Part shown: positions 47,207 through 56,901 of the stretch, in pieces
How the letters are laid out: each line of letters starts with the position of its first letter
Position numbering within the stretch: position 1 is the stretch's first letter
Assembly: GCA_009840305.1 (NCBI GenBank)
Contig: VXNY01000030.1
Coordinates: 1 to 64,000, forward strand
From: Gammaproteobacteria bacterium
GTDB taxonomy: Bacteria; Pseudomonadota; Gammaproteobacteria; Pseudomonadales; Azotimanducaceae
Direction of reading: 5' to 3'
Length of the DNA stretch: 64,000 nucleotides
Position numbers and translations under genes: made by a program
Notes under the pieces: model-generated
What the model saw: only the letters and a program-made list of their open reading frames with translations
What the model was told of the DNA's origin: nothing
The model's database searches: none

Positions 47207-48747
47207 TTTTTTAGTGAGGGTAAGATTGCACTAGCAACATCATTGAATGCGCCACATTTGATCTTTTCGGCTAGGGTTTCAATCTCTGGAGCGAGTGAGC
47301 GGTCAGTGGTATATAGAGGAGAGAATTTTCTTAAGGATTCGATGGTTATCTCGATTTTCTCCGATGACTTTAACGGTCGACGCAGCTCAATACCTTGCAT
47401 TGCTGCTAACATTTCAATAGCAACAATGTACTCTGCGTTGTCGAGCATCTTGTGTAATCGTTGTGCTGCGAACGTTGCCATACTTACGTGATCTTCTTGA
47501 TTAGCTGAAGTAGGAATACTGTCAACACTGGCAGGGTGGGCTCGTGATTTGTTCTCCGATGCGAGCGCAGCTGCAGTCACCTGTGCCATCATAAATCCAG
47601 AGTTCAAACCCCCATCACTAACAAGAAAGGGTGGCAAACCGCTAAGCGGTGGATCCATCATAAGCGCGATCCGTCGTTCTGAGATTGACCCGATCTCCGA
47701 TATTGCCAGCGCGAGATTGTCCGCGACCAGCGCAACAGGCTCGGCGTGGAAGTTCCCACCTGACAGAATTGCGTCATCCTTCGCAAAAATAAGTGGATTG
47801 TCCGTCACTGCATTTGATTCGATTTCAAGGACCTCGGCCACGTGGCGCAATGTGTTGATACACGCTCCCAAGACTTGAGGTTGACACCTAATTGAGTAGG
47901 GATCTTGAACACGGTTGCAATCGAGGTGCGCAGTACGGATTTCACTTCCTCGAATCAATTTTCCGAGTACTTTGCTCACTTCAAGTTGTGAACTGTGCCC
48001 TCTGATTTGGTGAATACGCGAATCGAACGGCGTGTCACTTCCTTGAACGGCATCAGTTGACATGACGCCTGCGAGGATTGCCGCGGAGAGTACATTTTCA
48101 AATCGGAAGAGAGCCGTTAAACACAACGCGGTGGAGACTTGCGTCCCATTCAAAAGCGCGAGGCCTGCTTTTGGTCCAAACCGTATTGGCTTTAATCCTG
48201 CGGCGGCTAAGGCATCTGTTGCAGATTTGATCTCATTGTCGTGCGACACATTTCCTTCACCAATCAAAGCACTTGACATGTGCGCGAGGGGTGCCAAGTC
48301 TCCAGAAGCTCCAACGGAACCTTGGCTCGGAACAACCGGATAGATTTCATGTTCGATCAGCGCACATAACAATTCGACGAGTTGTACTCGCACGCCTGAG
48401 TACCCGCGTGCCAATGCTAAAACTTTCAACACCATACAGAGTCGAACGATGTCGTTAGCAAGAGGAGGTCCAACCCCGACAGCGTGTGAGCGGATCAGGT
48501 TTTCCTGGAGCATCTCTAGCTGGTGTAGCTCGATTGGCTTAGTTGCAAATTTCCCAAAGCCTGTGTTGATTCCGTAGGCTGTGGCTCCGGACGCGAGATA
48601 TTTCTTTAAGTATTGGTAGGAACTTTCAACTCGTTGAATTGCATCTTGAGTGAGTTCCACTGACATTGGGGACTGCCATGCACTACGAAGTTGTTGTAGT
48701 GTCGTGGGTGTGTCACCAATTAGAAGCTTCATGGATTGGCTGTCCAC
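47203..48747 (-). CDS. hutH: Histidine ammonia-lyase HutH
   Basis: HutH removes ammonia from histidine to give urocanate. The 514-residue protein contains the self-forming MIO cofactor triad A147-S148-G149 in GSVGASGDLAPLAH, the YGINTGFGKFA loop near residue 58, and the catalytic-domain segments SSQLEVSKVL and QDPYSIRCQPQV. Length is typical. The longest form starts with GTG at 48747, one base after the hutU stop; an ATG at 48732 (MKLLIGDTP) is an equally possible start. The next gene, hutG, overlaps its stop. Confidence 0.97.
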   Translation of the reverse strand: MDSQSMKLLIGDTPTTLQQLRSAWQSPMSVELTQDAIQRVESSYQYLKKYLASGATAYGINTGFGKFATKPIELHQLEMLQENLIRSHAVGVGPPLANDIVRLCMVLKVLALARGYSGVRVQLVELLCALIEHEIYPVVPSQGSVGASGDLAPLAHMSSALIGEGNVSHDNEIKSATDALAAAGLKPIRFGPKAGLALLNGTQVSTALCLTALFRFENVLSAAILAGVMSTDAVQGSDTPFDSRIHQIRGHSSQLEVSKVLGKLIRGSEIRTAHLDCNRVQDPYSIRCQPQVLGACINTLRHVAEVLEIESNAVTDNPLIFAKDDAILSGGNFHAEPVALVADNLALAISEIGSISERRIALMMDPPLSGLPPFLVSDGGLNSGFMMAQVTAAALASENKSRAHPASVDSIPTSANQEDHVSMATFAAQRLHKMLDNAEYIVAIEMLAAMQGIELRRPLKSSEKIEITIESLRKFSPLYTTDRSLAPEIETLAEKIKCGAFNDVASAILPSLKK

Positions 48748-48748
48748 T

Positions 48749-50416
48749 TCAGGTTGTTGGCATCATCGGTATTGTTAGATTATTTTCCTTTGCACATTCG
48801 CGCGCCTCGTCGTATCCTGCGTCGACGTGGCGCATTACGCCAATAGCTGGATCGTTCCAAAGCGCTCGTGCGATTCGTTGGTCTGCGTCTCCGGTACCAT
48901 CACAAACTACAACTAGGCCGGCGTGTTGTGCGTATCCCATACCAACGCCGCCCCCGTGGTGAATCGAAACCCACGTTGCTCCACTTGCTACATTTAACAT
49001 TGCGTTGAGAAAGGGCCAATCCGAGACAGCATCCGAGCCATCGCGCATGGCTTCAGTCTCTCGATTTGGGCTCGCCACGGAACCGCTGTCAAGATGATCT
49101 CGTCCGATAGCAATGGGAGCTTTGAGTTCACCACTTCGAACCATCTCGTTAAAGGCGAGACCTAATCGATGTCGCTGTCCTAGTCCGACCCAACAGATTC
49201 GTGCGGGTAGTCCTTGAAATTTAATTCGAGCTCGAGCTGCGTCCAACCAGTTGTGAAGGTGTGCATCGTCTGGGATCAGTTCCTTCACTTTCTGGTCAGT
49301 TTTATAGATGTCTTCGGGGTCACCAGAGAGAGCTACCCAGCGAAATGGTCCAATTCCACGACAGAAAAGGGGTCTCACATATGCGGGTACGAATCCCGGA
49401 AAATCAAAAGCATCCGCGACTCCGTAATCTTTGGCGACCTGACGAATGTTATTACCGTAGTCAAATGTCGGCGCTCCTGCACGGTGGAAATCCAGCATAG
49501 CTCGTACATGAACTGCAATGGATTCAGTAGCCGCTTTAGCTACTGCATTTGGATCACTCTGTCGCATTTCCTCCCAGTGTTCAACGGTCCAACCAGCGGG
49601 TAAATATCCGTTTGCTGGGTCATGTGCAGAGGTTTGATCAGTTACCGCATCAGGCAAAATGTTGCGCGCGACAATTTCCGGTAGTAGCTCAGCGGCGTTG
49701 CCAACGACGCCCACTGATATTGCCTTCTTCTGCAGTGTCGCTTCATGTATGAGGCGAAGTGCATCGTCGAGCGATTCCGCTTGTTGATCTAAGTATGCTG
49801 TCTGGAGTCTTTTCTCGATGCGGTCCTTTTGGCATTCAATGCCCAGTAATGATGCTCCTGCCATCGTTGCAGCAAGCGGTTGGGCACCGCCCATGCCACC
49901 GAGGCCAGCAGTTAGAATCCACTTACCTCGCAAATCGCCTCCGTAGTGTTGCCGTCCCAACTCAACGAAAGTCTCGTACGTCCCTTGGACAATTCCCTGA
50001 CTTCCAATGTAGATCCACGAACCAGCCGTCATTTGACCAAACATCATCAATCCTTTTCGATCGAGTTCCCTAAAGTGATCCCAGGTCGACCAGGCAGGTA
50101 CTAGATTGGCGTTGGCGATAAGCACTCGTGGTGCATCTGGATGAGTTTTTGCGACTCCGACAGGCTTCCCAGACTGGACGAGTAAAGTCTCGTCGCTTTC
50201 AAGCACTTTTAGCTGTTGTACGATCGCGTGGTAACAGTCCCAATTACGCGCTGCTTTTCCGATACCTCCATATACCACGAGCTCGTCAGGTCGCTCACCG
50301 ACTTCGGGATCGAGATTGTTCATAAGCAACCTCAAAGGGGCTTCTGTTAACCAAGTCTTAGCTTGTAGTTGAGTTCCTTTGGGAGCTTTTATGGCTCGTT
50401 GCTTTGGATTTATCAA
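48749..50416 (-). CDS. hutU: Urocanate hydratase HutU
   Basis: HutU adds water to urocanate to form imidazolonepropionate, using tightly bound NAD+. The 555-residue protein has [20 protein letters not shown] near the start, the NAD-binding [51 protein letters not shown] and the C-terminal [15 protein letters not shown] block. Length matches P. putida HutU (557). The start is a TTG with GGAG upstream. It lies 57 bases after hutF and one base before hutH. Confidence 0.97.
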   Translation of the reverse strand: MINPKQRAIKAPKGTQLQAKTWLTEAPLRLLMNNLDPEVGERPDELVVYGGIGKAARNWDCYHAIVQQLKVLESDETLLVQSGKPVGVAKTHPDAPRVLIANANLVPAWSTWDHFRELDRKGLMMFGQMTAGSWIYIGSQGIVQGTYETFVELGRQHYGGDLRGKWILTAGLGGMGGAQPLAATMAGASLLGIECQKDRIEKRLQTAYLDQQAESLDDALRLIHEATLQKKAISVGVVGNAAELLPEIVARNILPDAVTDQTSAHDPANGYLPAGWTVEHWEEMRQSDPNAVAKAATESIAVHVRAMLDFHRAGAPTFDYGNNIRQVAKDYGVADAFDFPGFVPAYVRPLFCRGIGPFRWVALSGDPEDIYKTDQKVKELIPDDAHLHNWLDAARARIKFQGLPARICWVGLGQRHRLGLAFNEMVRSGELKAPIAIGRDHLDSGSVASPNRETEAMRDGSDAVSDWPFLNAMLNVASGATWVSIHHGGGVGMGYAQHAGLVVVCDGTGDADQRIARALWNDPAIGVMRHVDAGYDEARECAKENNLTIPMMPTT

Positions 50417-50473
50417 GAAAAAATCTCCGTTAAAACTGAATTTTCAAATTTGGAGTACCAATAGCGTCTTCAC

Positions 50474-51829
50474 TCAATTCCATAGTCTGTGTACGCATTT
50501 GGCATACTCTTTTTCGAATTTCGATTTTGCGACGTGTCTTCCATCTCTTACTACCCACTTTCCTGATACCATCACCTGATCGATAGCATTGTGAATACCG
50601 CAAAATACTAGCGCATCTAGAATTGACTCAGCGTTGTGTCCGGCCAGTACGGGATTGTCTTCATTTAACGTGATTAAATCCGCGGGACTCCCCGGCGTGA
50701 GAGGTTTTCGCCAATGTCCACATGCTCGATTTCCACCGACAACAGCGTCTTGAAACAACGATTCACCGGTACGGGTACTAGGGTTTGTTGCGTATAAATT
50801 GCGCGATCGTAGCACTAATCGGTGTCCATATTCAAGCCATCGAAGTTCTTCAAAGGGATTAATTGATATCTGACTGTCGGATCCGACTGCAATTACTCCA
50901 TTTAGCGCTTTCCAAACCGTCATAGGAAAAATTCCGTCGCCAAGATTTGCTTCCGTGGTTGGGCACAGACAGATCACAGCAGAGGTGTTAGCTAGACTAG
51001 CAAGTTCTTTCTCGTCCGTGTGTGTTGCGTGAATTAGGCACCAGTTATCTTCGATTTCGATATTGTCCAGTAACCATCGAAGGGGTTTTGCACCGTGTGT
51101 AGCAATGCACTCATCGACTTCTGCTGTTTGTTCAGCGATGTGTATGTGAATGGGACACTCTTCGTTCTTCGCCAAATTTGCGACATGCTCTAAAGAAGAC
51201 TCGGAAACTGCCCTTAAGCTATGCAATCCCAACCCAACACTCATGCCAGGGTGTGAACTGTCATTAGCATAGCGGTAGTGGTCGACAAAGTCATCCAAAT
51301 TTAATACGAACAACCTTTGTGTCGTGTTTAATTTGGATTGACCAAATCCCGCTCTTTCGTAAAGAATGGGTATATAAGTAAGACGAATACCAACATCGTG
51401 AGCTGCTTCAGACAGTACGTCAAACATGTTGTGTTCGTGGTGCTTGCCACTACCACTGTGATGGATGTAGTGAAACTCCGCCACTGAAGTGTATCCCGCA
51501 GCTAACATTTCGGCATATGCCTGTCTCGCGATGGCTTTGAGAGCGTCAGGATTAAGTTTTTTAGCCAATCGGTACATATTCTCGCGCCAACTCCAAAAGT
51601 CATCTTTATCGCTCGGACTCTTACGTTCGCCGTGCCCGGTCAGTGCGCGTTGAAACACATGGCTGTGTGCATTCGGAACACCTGGAATGAGGATATCGAC
51701 TAGCTCGTCTTCAGATAATGGAGTTGTTGAAGCGTCCCAGCTTGAGATTTTTCCGTCTTCAATCTGTATTCGTACTTCGTCTTGCCAACTAGACTCTAAA
51801 TACGCGCGTTTCGCGAAGAGGGCAGTCAT
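50474..51829 (-). CDS. hutF: Formimidoylglutamate deiminase HutF
   Basis: HutF deiminates N-formimino-glutamate to N-formylglutamate plus ammonia, feeding HutG. The 451-residue amidohydrolase shows PGVPNAHSHVFQRALTGHGER (metal HxH), LGLHSLRAVS, IHIAEQTAEVDECI with AEQ, CLIHATHTDEKEL and VAVGSDSQISINPFEELRWLEYG. These are HutF hallmarks rather than general chlorohydrolase ones. The gene starts the minus-strand hut run and is divergent from hutI, with 77 bases between the two starts where both promoters must lie. I found no HutC-type operator there by eye. Confidence 0.95.
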   Translation of the reverse strand: MTALFAKRAYLESSWQDEVRIQIEDGKISSWDASTTPLSEDELVDILIPGVPNAHSHVFQRALTGHGERKSPSDKDDFWSWRENMYRLAKKLNPDALKAIARQAYAEMLAAGYTSVAEFHYIHHSGSGKHHEHNMFDVLSEAAHDVGIRLTYIPILYERAGFGQSKLNTTQRLFVLNLDDFVDHYRYANDSSHPGMSVGLGLHSLRAVSESSLEHVANLAKNEECPIHIHIAEQTAEVDECIATHGAKPLRWLLDNIEIEDNWCLIHATHTDEKELASLANTSAVICLCPTTEANLGDGIFPMTVWKALNGVIAVGSDSQISINPFEELRWLEYGHRLVLRSRNLYATNPSTRTGESLFQDAVVGGNRACGHWRKPLTPGSPADLITLNEDNPVLAGHNAESILDALVFCGIHNAIDQVMVSGKWVVRDGRHVAKSKFEKEYAKCVHRLWN

Positions 51830-51906
51830 AGAAAGGAAGAATGCATAAAGAAGACTATTTTAGGTTTGTGGTATGATTGTGGTTCGCGCAAACAATTTTC
51901 AGATCT

Positions 51907-53124
51907 ATGCAAACTTGGGATCAATTATTTCTTGAAGTAAATATAGCAACAATGTGCTCTGGAAGCACTCCTTATGGTGCGATTTCCAACGGTGCACTAG
52001 CGATTTCGGATGGGCAAATCGCTTGGGTTGGTCCTGAGTCAGAACTTCAGTCTTACGACGCTAAGACCATCCATCGACTCGATGGACGTTGGCTCACGCC
52101 CGCTCTAATAGATTGTCACACGCATCTAGTGTTCGGAGGCGATCGAGCGATGGAATTTGAACAGCGTTTAAGTGGCGTATCTTACGAGGAAATTGCACGT
52201 GCAGGAGGGGGTATTCGATCGACCGTACGGGCCACTCGCAACGCTAGTCATTCCGTGTTATTAGACAGTGCAATGGAGCGAGTCGTTACGCTTATACGAG
52301 AAGGGGTCGCGACGGTAGAAGTTAAATCCGGTTACGGTCTCGATAGCAAAACCGAAATATCGATGTTGGAGGTTGCACAAGAGCTAGAACAGAGCTGTTC
52401 AGCAAGTATTGTGAAGACATTTCTTGGGGCACATGCGATTCCGGAAGAATTTCAGCACGACTCAGACTCATATATGGACTTCGTAATCAACGAAGCACTT
52501 CCATTAGCATACGAAAGACAGCTCGTAGACGCAGTGGATGCGTACTGTGAGAATATAGCGTTTTCCGCGCCTCAAGTAGCTAAGTTGTTCGAAAAAGCGA
52601 AATCTCTAAAAATTGATGTAAAACTACACGCCGACCAACTCAGCGACTGTGGTGGCGCGGAGTTAGCCGCTAGCTTCAACGCTCTGTCGGCTGATCATAT
52701 CGAGTACACCACTGCCACAGGAGTCGAAGCACTCGCATCGTCGGGTACTGTTGCTGTGCTTCTACCAGGACCATTTTTGATACTTGGAGAAACTCAACTC
52801 CCTCCGATCGATGAATTACGTGCTAATAGGGTTCCGATAGCGATCGCAACAGATTGCAACCCGGGTTCTTCACCGCTGTGTTCAATAAGACTCGCGATGA
52901 ATCTCGCAACAAGTTTGTTCAAACTAACACCAGAGGAGTGTTTAGCTGGAGTAACCCGAAATGCAGCGCAAGCCTTAGGGTTGTTAACTGATCGTGGTAC
53001 GTTGGAGCTCGGTAAGCGCGCAGACTTGGTAGTGTGGAATATTTCACATCCACGTGACCTCAGCTATTGGGCAGGATTTAATCAACTTCACCGACTGTTT
53101 ATAAACGGTGGAGTAGTCGACTGA
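51907..53124 (+). CDS. hutI: Imidazolonepropionase HutI
   Basis: HutI opens imidazolonepropionate to formiminoglutamate. The 405-residue amidohydrolase has LIDCHTHLVFGGDRAMEFEQR (metal HxH), GGIRSTVRATR, EVKSGYGLDSKTE, LGAHAIPEEF, KLHADQLSDCGGAELAA and IATDCNPGSSP. I chose ATG 51907 because MQTWDQLFLEVNIATM is the usual family start; a TTG at 51877 would add ten residues. It is transcribed away from hutF and completes the five-enzyme histidine-to-glutamate pathway. The regulator HutC and the transporter HutT are not visible here. Confidence 0.96.
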   Translation: MQTWDQLFLEVNIATMCSGSTPYGAISNGALAISDGQIAWVGPESELQSYDAKTIHRLDGRWLTPALIDCHTHLVFGGDRAMEFEQRLSGVSYEEIARAGGGIRSTVRATRNASHSVLLDSAMERVVTLIREGVATVEVKSGYGLDSKTEISMLEVAQELEQSCSASIVKTFLGAHAIPEEFQHDSDSYMDFVINEALPLAYERQLVDAVDAYCENIAFSAPQVAKLFEKAKSLKIDVKLHADQLSDCGGAELAASFNALSADHIEYTTATGVEALASSGTVAVLLPGPFLILGETQLPPIDELRANRVPIAIATDCNPGSSPLCSIRLAMNLATSLFKLTPEECLAGVTRNAAQALGLLTDRGTLELGKRADLVVWNISHPRDLSYWAGFNQLHRLFINGGVVD

Positions 53125-53248
53125 CGAAAGCGCTCGGGGACCCGAACTACCTTACGGATTCGTTCATGCCCGATAGGTTGTTTTGTATATCTTAGTTTTC
53201 GGACTAGAGAGCTACCTAATAATTTAGATTATCAAACACATTTCGATT

Positions 53249-56200
53249 TCACTCTTCTGTGTCAATTAGTGTCCATCGAATGGCGTCCGCGATGACATCT
53301 GCGCCGCGTTCATCTGATTTGTCGGATACCAGAACAATCACTTCTTCTGCTAACATATCAAATGTTCCAATGGAATGCCAGCCTGGTGACAAATTTGGTA
53401 CATCGATTGTGTGATTTGTTGCTGTCGAACTGTTCTGAACTTCAATATACAACGGTCCATCACGCTTGGACGAACCGGTAGAGCTACTTGATCTAACAAG
53501 CTCATATTCTTCATTGAAATGTCCTTTCGGCAAAAAATATTCCAATTCCCAATTACCTGCAGAGGGCAGTTTAGTATTAAATTTCGCAAATGAGAGTCCA
53601 TCTCCTCTATCCGCGATCGCAAACGTTCGCCGGTAAGTTCCAAACGCGGTCGGATCTGTCCAGCGAGACCAACCTTGAAATCGCCAACGATCAAACATCG
53701 AATATTTTGGTAGTCCTTGATCCATAAGGATTTCCTCTTTGCCCAAAAATCTACGAAAGAAATCAAGAAATACGTTGCTTCGATCAGATGTCCTATCGAG
53801 TTCGACGATGGAAAAACCTGGATCCAGATCATCAACCGTGATCGACCTATTCATAGCATCTTCGATCTGTTCGATTACGACAATCGACTTAATTAACGGG
53901 TCGGCATCGGGTACAAATTCCAACTCACTTAATCGATCGGATTCTGGCATGTCGACGCGCAGATTCATTCGGTTAAGTGAGAGATATGGTTTCACCCAAA
54001 TATATTCCACTGGGTTTGCACTCTCAATTACTATTTGCAGAGATTGATTCGCTCCAACCAACACTGGGTGAAAGGTGAAGGATGGACCTGTGCGTCCAAA
54101 TCGGTCCTTTCCATTTTGGTACGTCAGCGACAGTTTTACCGGTCCGGATACCGATTCTCTGTTTTCAAGAACGAAGTCAGATTCGTACTGGGGTTGTTCA
54201 TCACCTGCCAATTGTCTTGAAGTTGGATTGGAGACTAGAAAACCTGGCAATTTTTGCGAACCAATCATACCACCAGCTAATTCTGAGAGTTTTACACCAT
54301 GATCCCCCATCACGGCGTCAAACTCTGTAAATGTAAGCGTTTTCCCACGAAATCGACTAATCACATCCGCAACAAAGGGTCCGATGTTATTTCTTCCAAG
54401 CGCATCTTGTACGAGCCGCGCGAGCTGTTGTGAGCGAAATTTCAACGCGCGCAATTTCAGTTTGCTGTTTTTTGTACCCACTGTGTCGAACACACCGATT
54501 GTTGCTACGGCGTCCCAAACTTCGGGCGCATTATGAATAACCATCTGCTTCTTTTGCATTTCCTCTGAAGTGTTCCATCGAGATCGTCCTTGACGAATGG
54601 ATCTTAAACGTTGTATGGGATCTACACTGCTTAAATTCAAAATTTTTCTGTTGAGCGAAGTGTGGAGGTCAAATCTGGTATCTGCTCTGCGGTCCATACT
54701 TCTAATTAGAAAGTCGATGAGAGCGTTGAGGACGCTCGCACCGTCTCCCGTTGCACTGGTTTGTTGGATGGATGAGCTACGAAAAAATCCTGTGTGATAG
54801 TTGCTTTCAAACATTGGATCGTCTAGGTAACGTGTCATCGAATTTAGCTCGAAACCTATGAACCTTTGTTCGCTCATCTTGTATTGCTCCATGATCTCTT
54901 CGCGCGTACCTTCAAAAATCAAATCCACTCTAGTTGTTGGTAATGTTGATTCTCTAATCATGGTGAGACCGGGTGGATGCATTACCGTATCCATCTCGAA
55001 TCCTCCACCGAAAACACGGAGAGTTGAAGGTACTTCTACTAATGTAAGCGCTCCATAAGGATATTCCAACCCCAAGTTACGCAAACTATTGAGGGAACCT
55101 GATACTCTTTCCTGAATTTGATCTGCTGGGTTGCCCGAGAACCATTCAAATTTTCGTCGATGCATCTTCGCATACAGACACTCAAACGAAATTCCTTCAA
55201 CTTCGACTGAAGCTGACTTAAACCTAGAACTCACTAAAGCAAATTCTGGAATTGGACTGGATTGCTCGAAACGAAACACGCTTCGTTTGCCATCGTCCAA
55301 AGTCTCGCGTTTCGCTGGTCCTGCTACAAGCCAATGACGCGGAACGGACACATCAATTTTGAGCGTGAAGAAGTCTCTTTTGCGCAGTTCCCATGCATCT
55401 TCGTTTGTCGCAGTACCAGAAGTAGGGTACCATTTAATACCTGGTGAGAGCACCACAAAATTCGAATGAAAGATGGCGTTTTCCGTTCCAAGTTGCCGCA
55501 ACTGTCGCACGTCTGGTCCAACGATTTTGGACAGAGTATCGACGGTATCCAGATAGGCGAATCGACTGTTGGGTCGACCTGTCGCAAATATCTCGAGTTC
55601 GTTTAAATCGGAGTTGAAGTAGTGCTGGGGAATCTTCAGCAAACCGTGTTCAAATTTTTGATCGGTTACCCTTTCACCGGCCACTGCTAAACGTGAAATC
55701 TTGTAGTCTGGATTAAGTGAAAACAGTATGAAATCTACGTCTTGGGTAACGTCGACGCTCACATCTAACTTGAGATCAATCGTTAGTGCTCGACCGGGTT
55801 TGATTACAACACTGCCTCGAATCTCATGCACATTGGGAAAAGCACTTGGGTTAAAGTGTTCGTCGTGTGTCTGAACCCATCGTTGAATTTGATTGTTTTG
55901 GAGAGCTTGCACGCCAAACATGGTGCCAATAACGATCAGCCCAAAACAGAAAGCAAGACTCCCGATAACCAGATGCCTAAACCTAGTTGGTGTCACTCGC
56001 GTCGCGAAACTAGAAGCCCATTGCAACATACCAATAGACATAGCAATGAGTGCAATTCGATTAAATAGGGTTGCTGGTGTAAAAATTTCTGGTGTTAATT
56101 CAGTAGGGAATAGAACATTTCCAGTAACGGTCTGAATTGGCTTGGAGAGGTGGAGAGGCAAACGACTATTAATCCAAAAAACCGCGATAAGACCACTTAG

Positions 56201-56773
56201 GGTGAGAATTAGAGCTAGCAGTCGAGATTTGAACAACATTGAAAATAGAACTACCAAACTTCCGAAGAATAGGAAATTCGGAAAGATATCAAGAAAGACA
56301 AACGAGACTACACTCCAAAATTCGACCGGTTCTCCAAACTTGATCGAAAATACATCGGCGATCATCCCATATGTCATGATCGAAACGAGGAACGCGAGCA
56401 TGGGGATGGCTACCGATATCGAAACACCCAACAAGCGCCCAGTTAAGAGTTCAAAGTTGCTCACAGGTTTGGAGCTCACAACTTCGTGGATCCGAGTGAC
56501 TTCATCGCGTTTCACTTGATCGAAAGTCAGTAGTAAGATCCCACCGCAGAACAAAGCAAGAAAGCTCCCGCTCAGTAAAGACATAACGTACCGGGGACTT
56601 ATCACACTAAACATCGGAACTTCCGTCCCTTCCTGCATGTGGGTTATGGTCACAGCCAAAAAATAACTTGCACTTATCAACAGCGCGCCGCAAAAGCAGA
56701 CATGGGTACGTAATAGTCTTCGAAGCGTACGCATTTCATGTACCGTTGCGTGCCAAACGTTCTGTCCGTTCAT
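53249..56773 (-). CDS. ABC-2-permease/pseudo-M1/golvesin-like giant membrane protein, copy 2
   Basis: This 1,174-residue paralogue has the same plan as copy 3, to which it is close by eye. An N-terminal cytoplasmic motif NVWHATVHEMRTLRRLLRTH leads into six to seven membrane segments; FDQVKRDEVTRIHEVVSSKP is the ABC-2-like cytoplasmic loop. The periplasmic part has IKWYPTSGTATNED, RVFGGGFEMDTVMHPPG and a QQTSATGDGA segment at the place where M1 enzymes carry HExxH. The C-terminal golvesin-like domain shows VDDLDPGFSIV and IADAIRWTLID. I chose the third codon of the longest reading frame (ATG 56773) because it aligns with the copy 3 start. The stop is 124 bases from hutI, convergent. Confidence 0.82.
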   Translation of the reverse strand: MNGQNVWHATVHEMRTLRRLLRTHVCFCGALLISASYFLAVTITHMQEGTEVPMFSVISPRYVMSLLSGSFLALFCGGILLLTFDQVKRDEVTRIHEVVSSKPVSNFELLTGRLLGVSISVAIPMLAFLVSIMTYGMIADVFSIKFGEPVEFWSVVSFVFLDIFPNFLFFGSLVVLFSMLFKSRLLALILTLSGLIAVFWINSRLPLHLSKPIQTVTGNVLFPTELTPEIFTPATLFNRIALIAMSIGMLQWASSFATRVTPTRFRHLVIGSLAFCFGLIVIGTMFGVQALQNNQIQRWVQTHDEHFNPSAFPNVHEIRGSVVIKPGRALTIDLKLDVSVDVTQDVDFILFSLNPDYKISRLAVAGERVTDQKFEHGLLKIPQHYFNSDLNELEIFATGRPNSRFAYLDTVDTLSKIVGPDVRQLRQLGTENAIFHSNFVVLSPGIKWYPTSGTATNEDAWELRKRDFFTLKIDVSVPRHWLVAGPAKRETLDDGKRSVFRFEQSSPIPEFALVSSRFKSASVEVEGISFECLYAKMHRRKFEWFSGNPADQIQERVSGSLNSLRNLGLEYPYGALTLVEVPSTLRVFGGGFEMDTVMHPPGLTMIRESTLPTTRVDLIFEGTREEIMEQYKMSEQRFIGFELNSMTRYLDDPMFESNYHTGFFRSSSIQQTSATGDGASVLNALIDFLIRSMDRRADTRFDLHTSLNRKILNLSSVDPIQRLRSIRQGRSRWNTSEEMQKKQMVIHNAPEVWDAVATIGVFDTVGTKNSKLKLRALKFRSQQLARLVQDALGRNNIGPFVADVISRFRGKTLTFTEFDAVMGDHGVKLSELAGGMIGSQKLPGFLVSNPTSRQLAGDEQPQYESDFVLENRESVSGPVKLSLTYQNGKDRFGRTGPSFTFHPVLVGANQSLQIVIESANPVEYIWVKPYLSLNRMNLRVDMPESDRLSELEFVPDADPLIKSIVVIEQIEDAMNRSITVDDLDPGFSIVELDRTSDRSNVFLDFFRRFLGKEEILMDQGLPKYSMFDRWRFQGWSRWTDPTAFGTYRRTFAIADRGDGLSFAKFNTKLPSAGNWELEYFLPKGHFNEEYELVRSSSSTGSSKRDGPLYIEVQNSSTATNHTIDVPNLSPGWHSIGTFDMLAEEVIVLVSDKSDERGADVIADAIRWTLIDTEE

Positions 56774-56901
56774 GTACACTGTACCTCGGTTCGTGTTTGG
56801 ACCTCTAAAGAGATCCCTCGGAAATTAACAATAAAAACACATTTGTTCAATATTACAAACACGGGTGGATCGTCAGATTTATTCATTTCTCGCTTGCCCG
56901 A

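Noticed and set aside
56774..56784. The palindrome GTACA-C-TGTAC at the copy 2 start as a HutC-like operator.
   Set aside because: Only 11 bases long, it does not match the known HutC core well, and it is not seen in the hutF-hutI gap.
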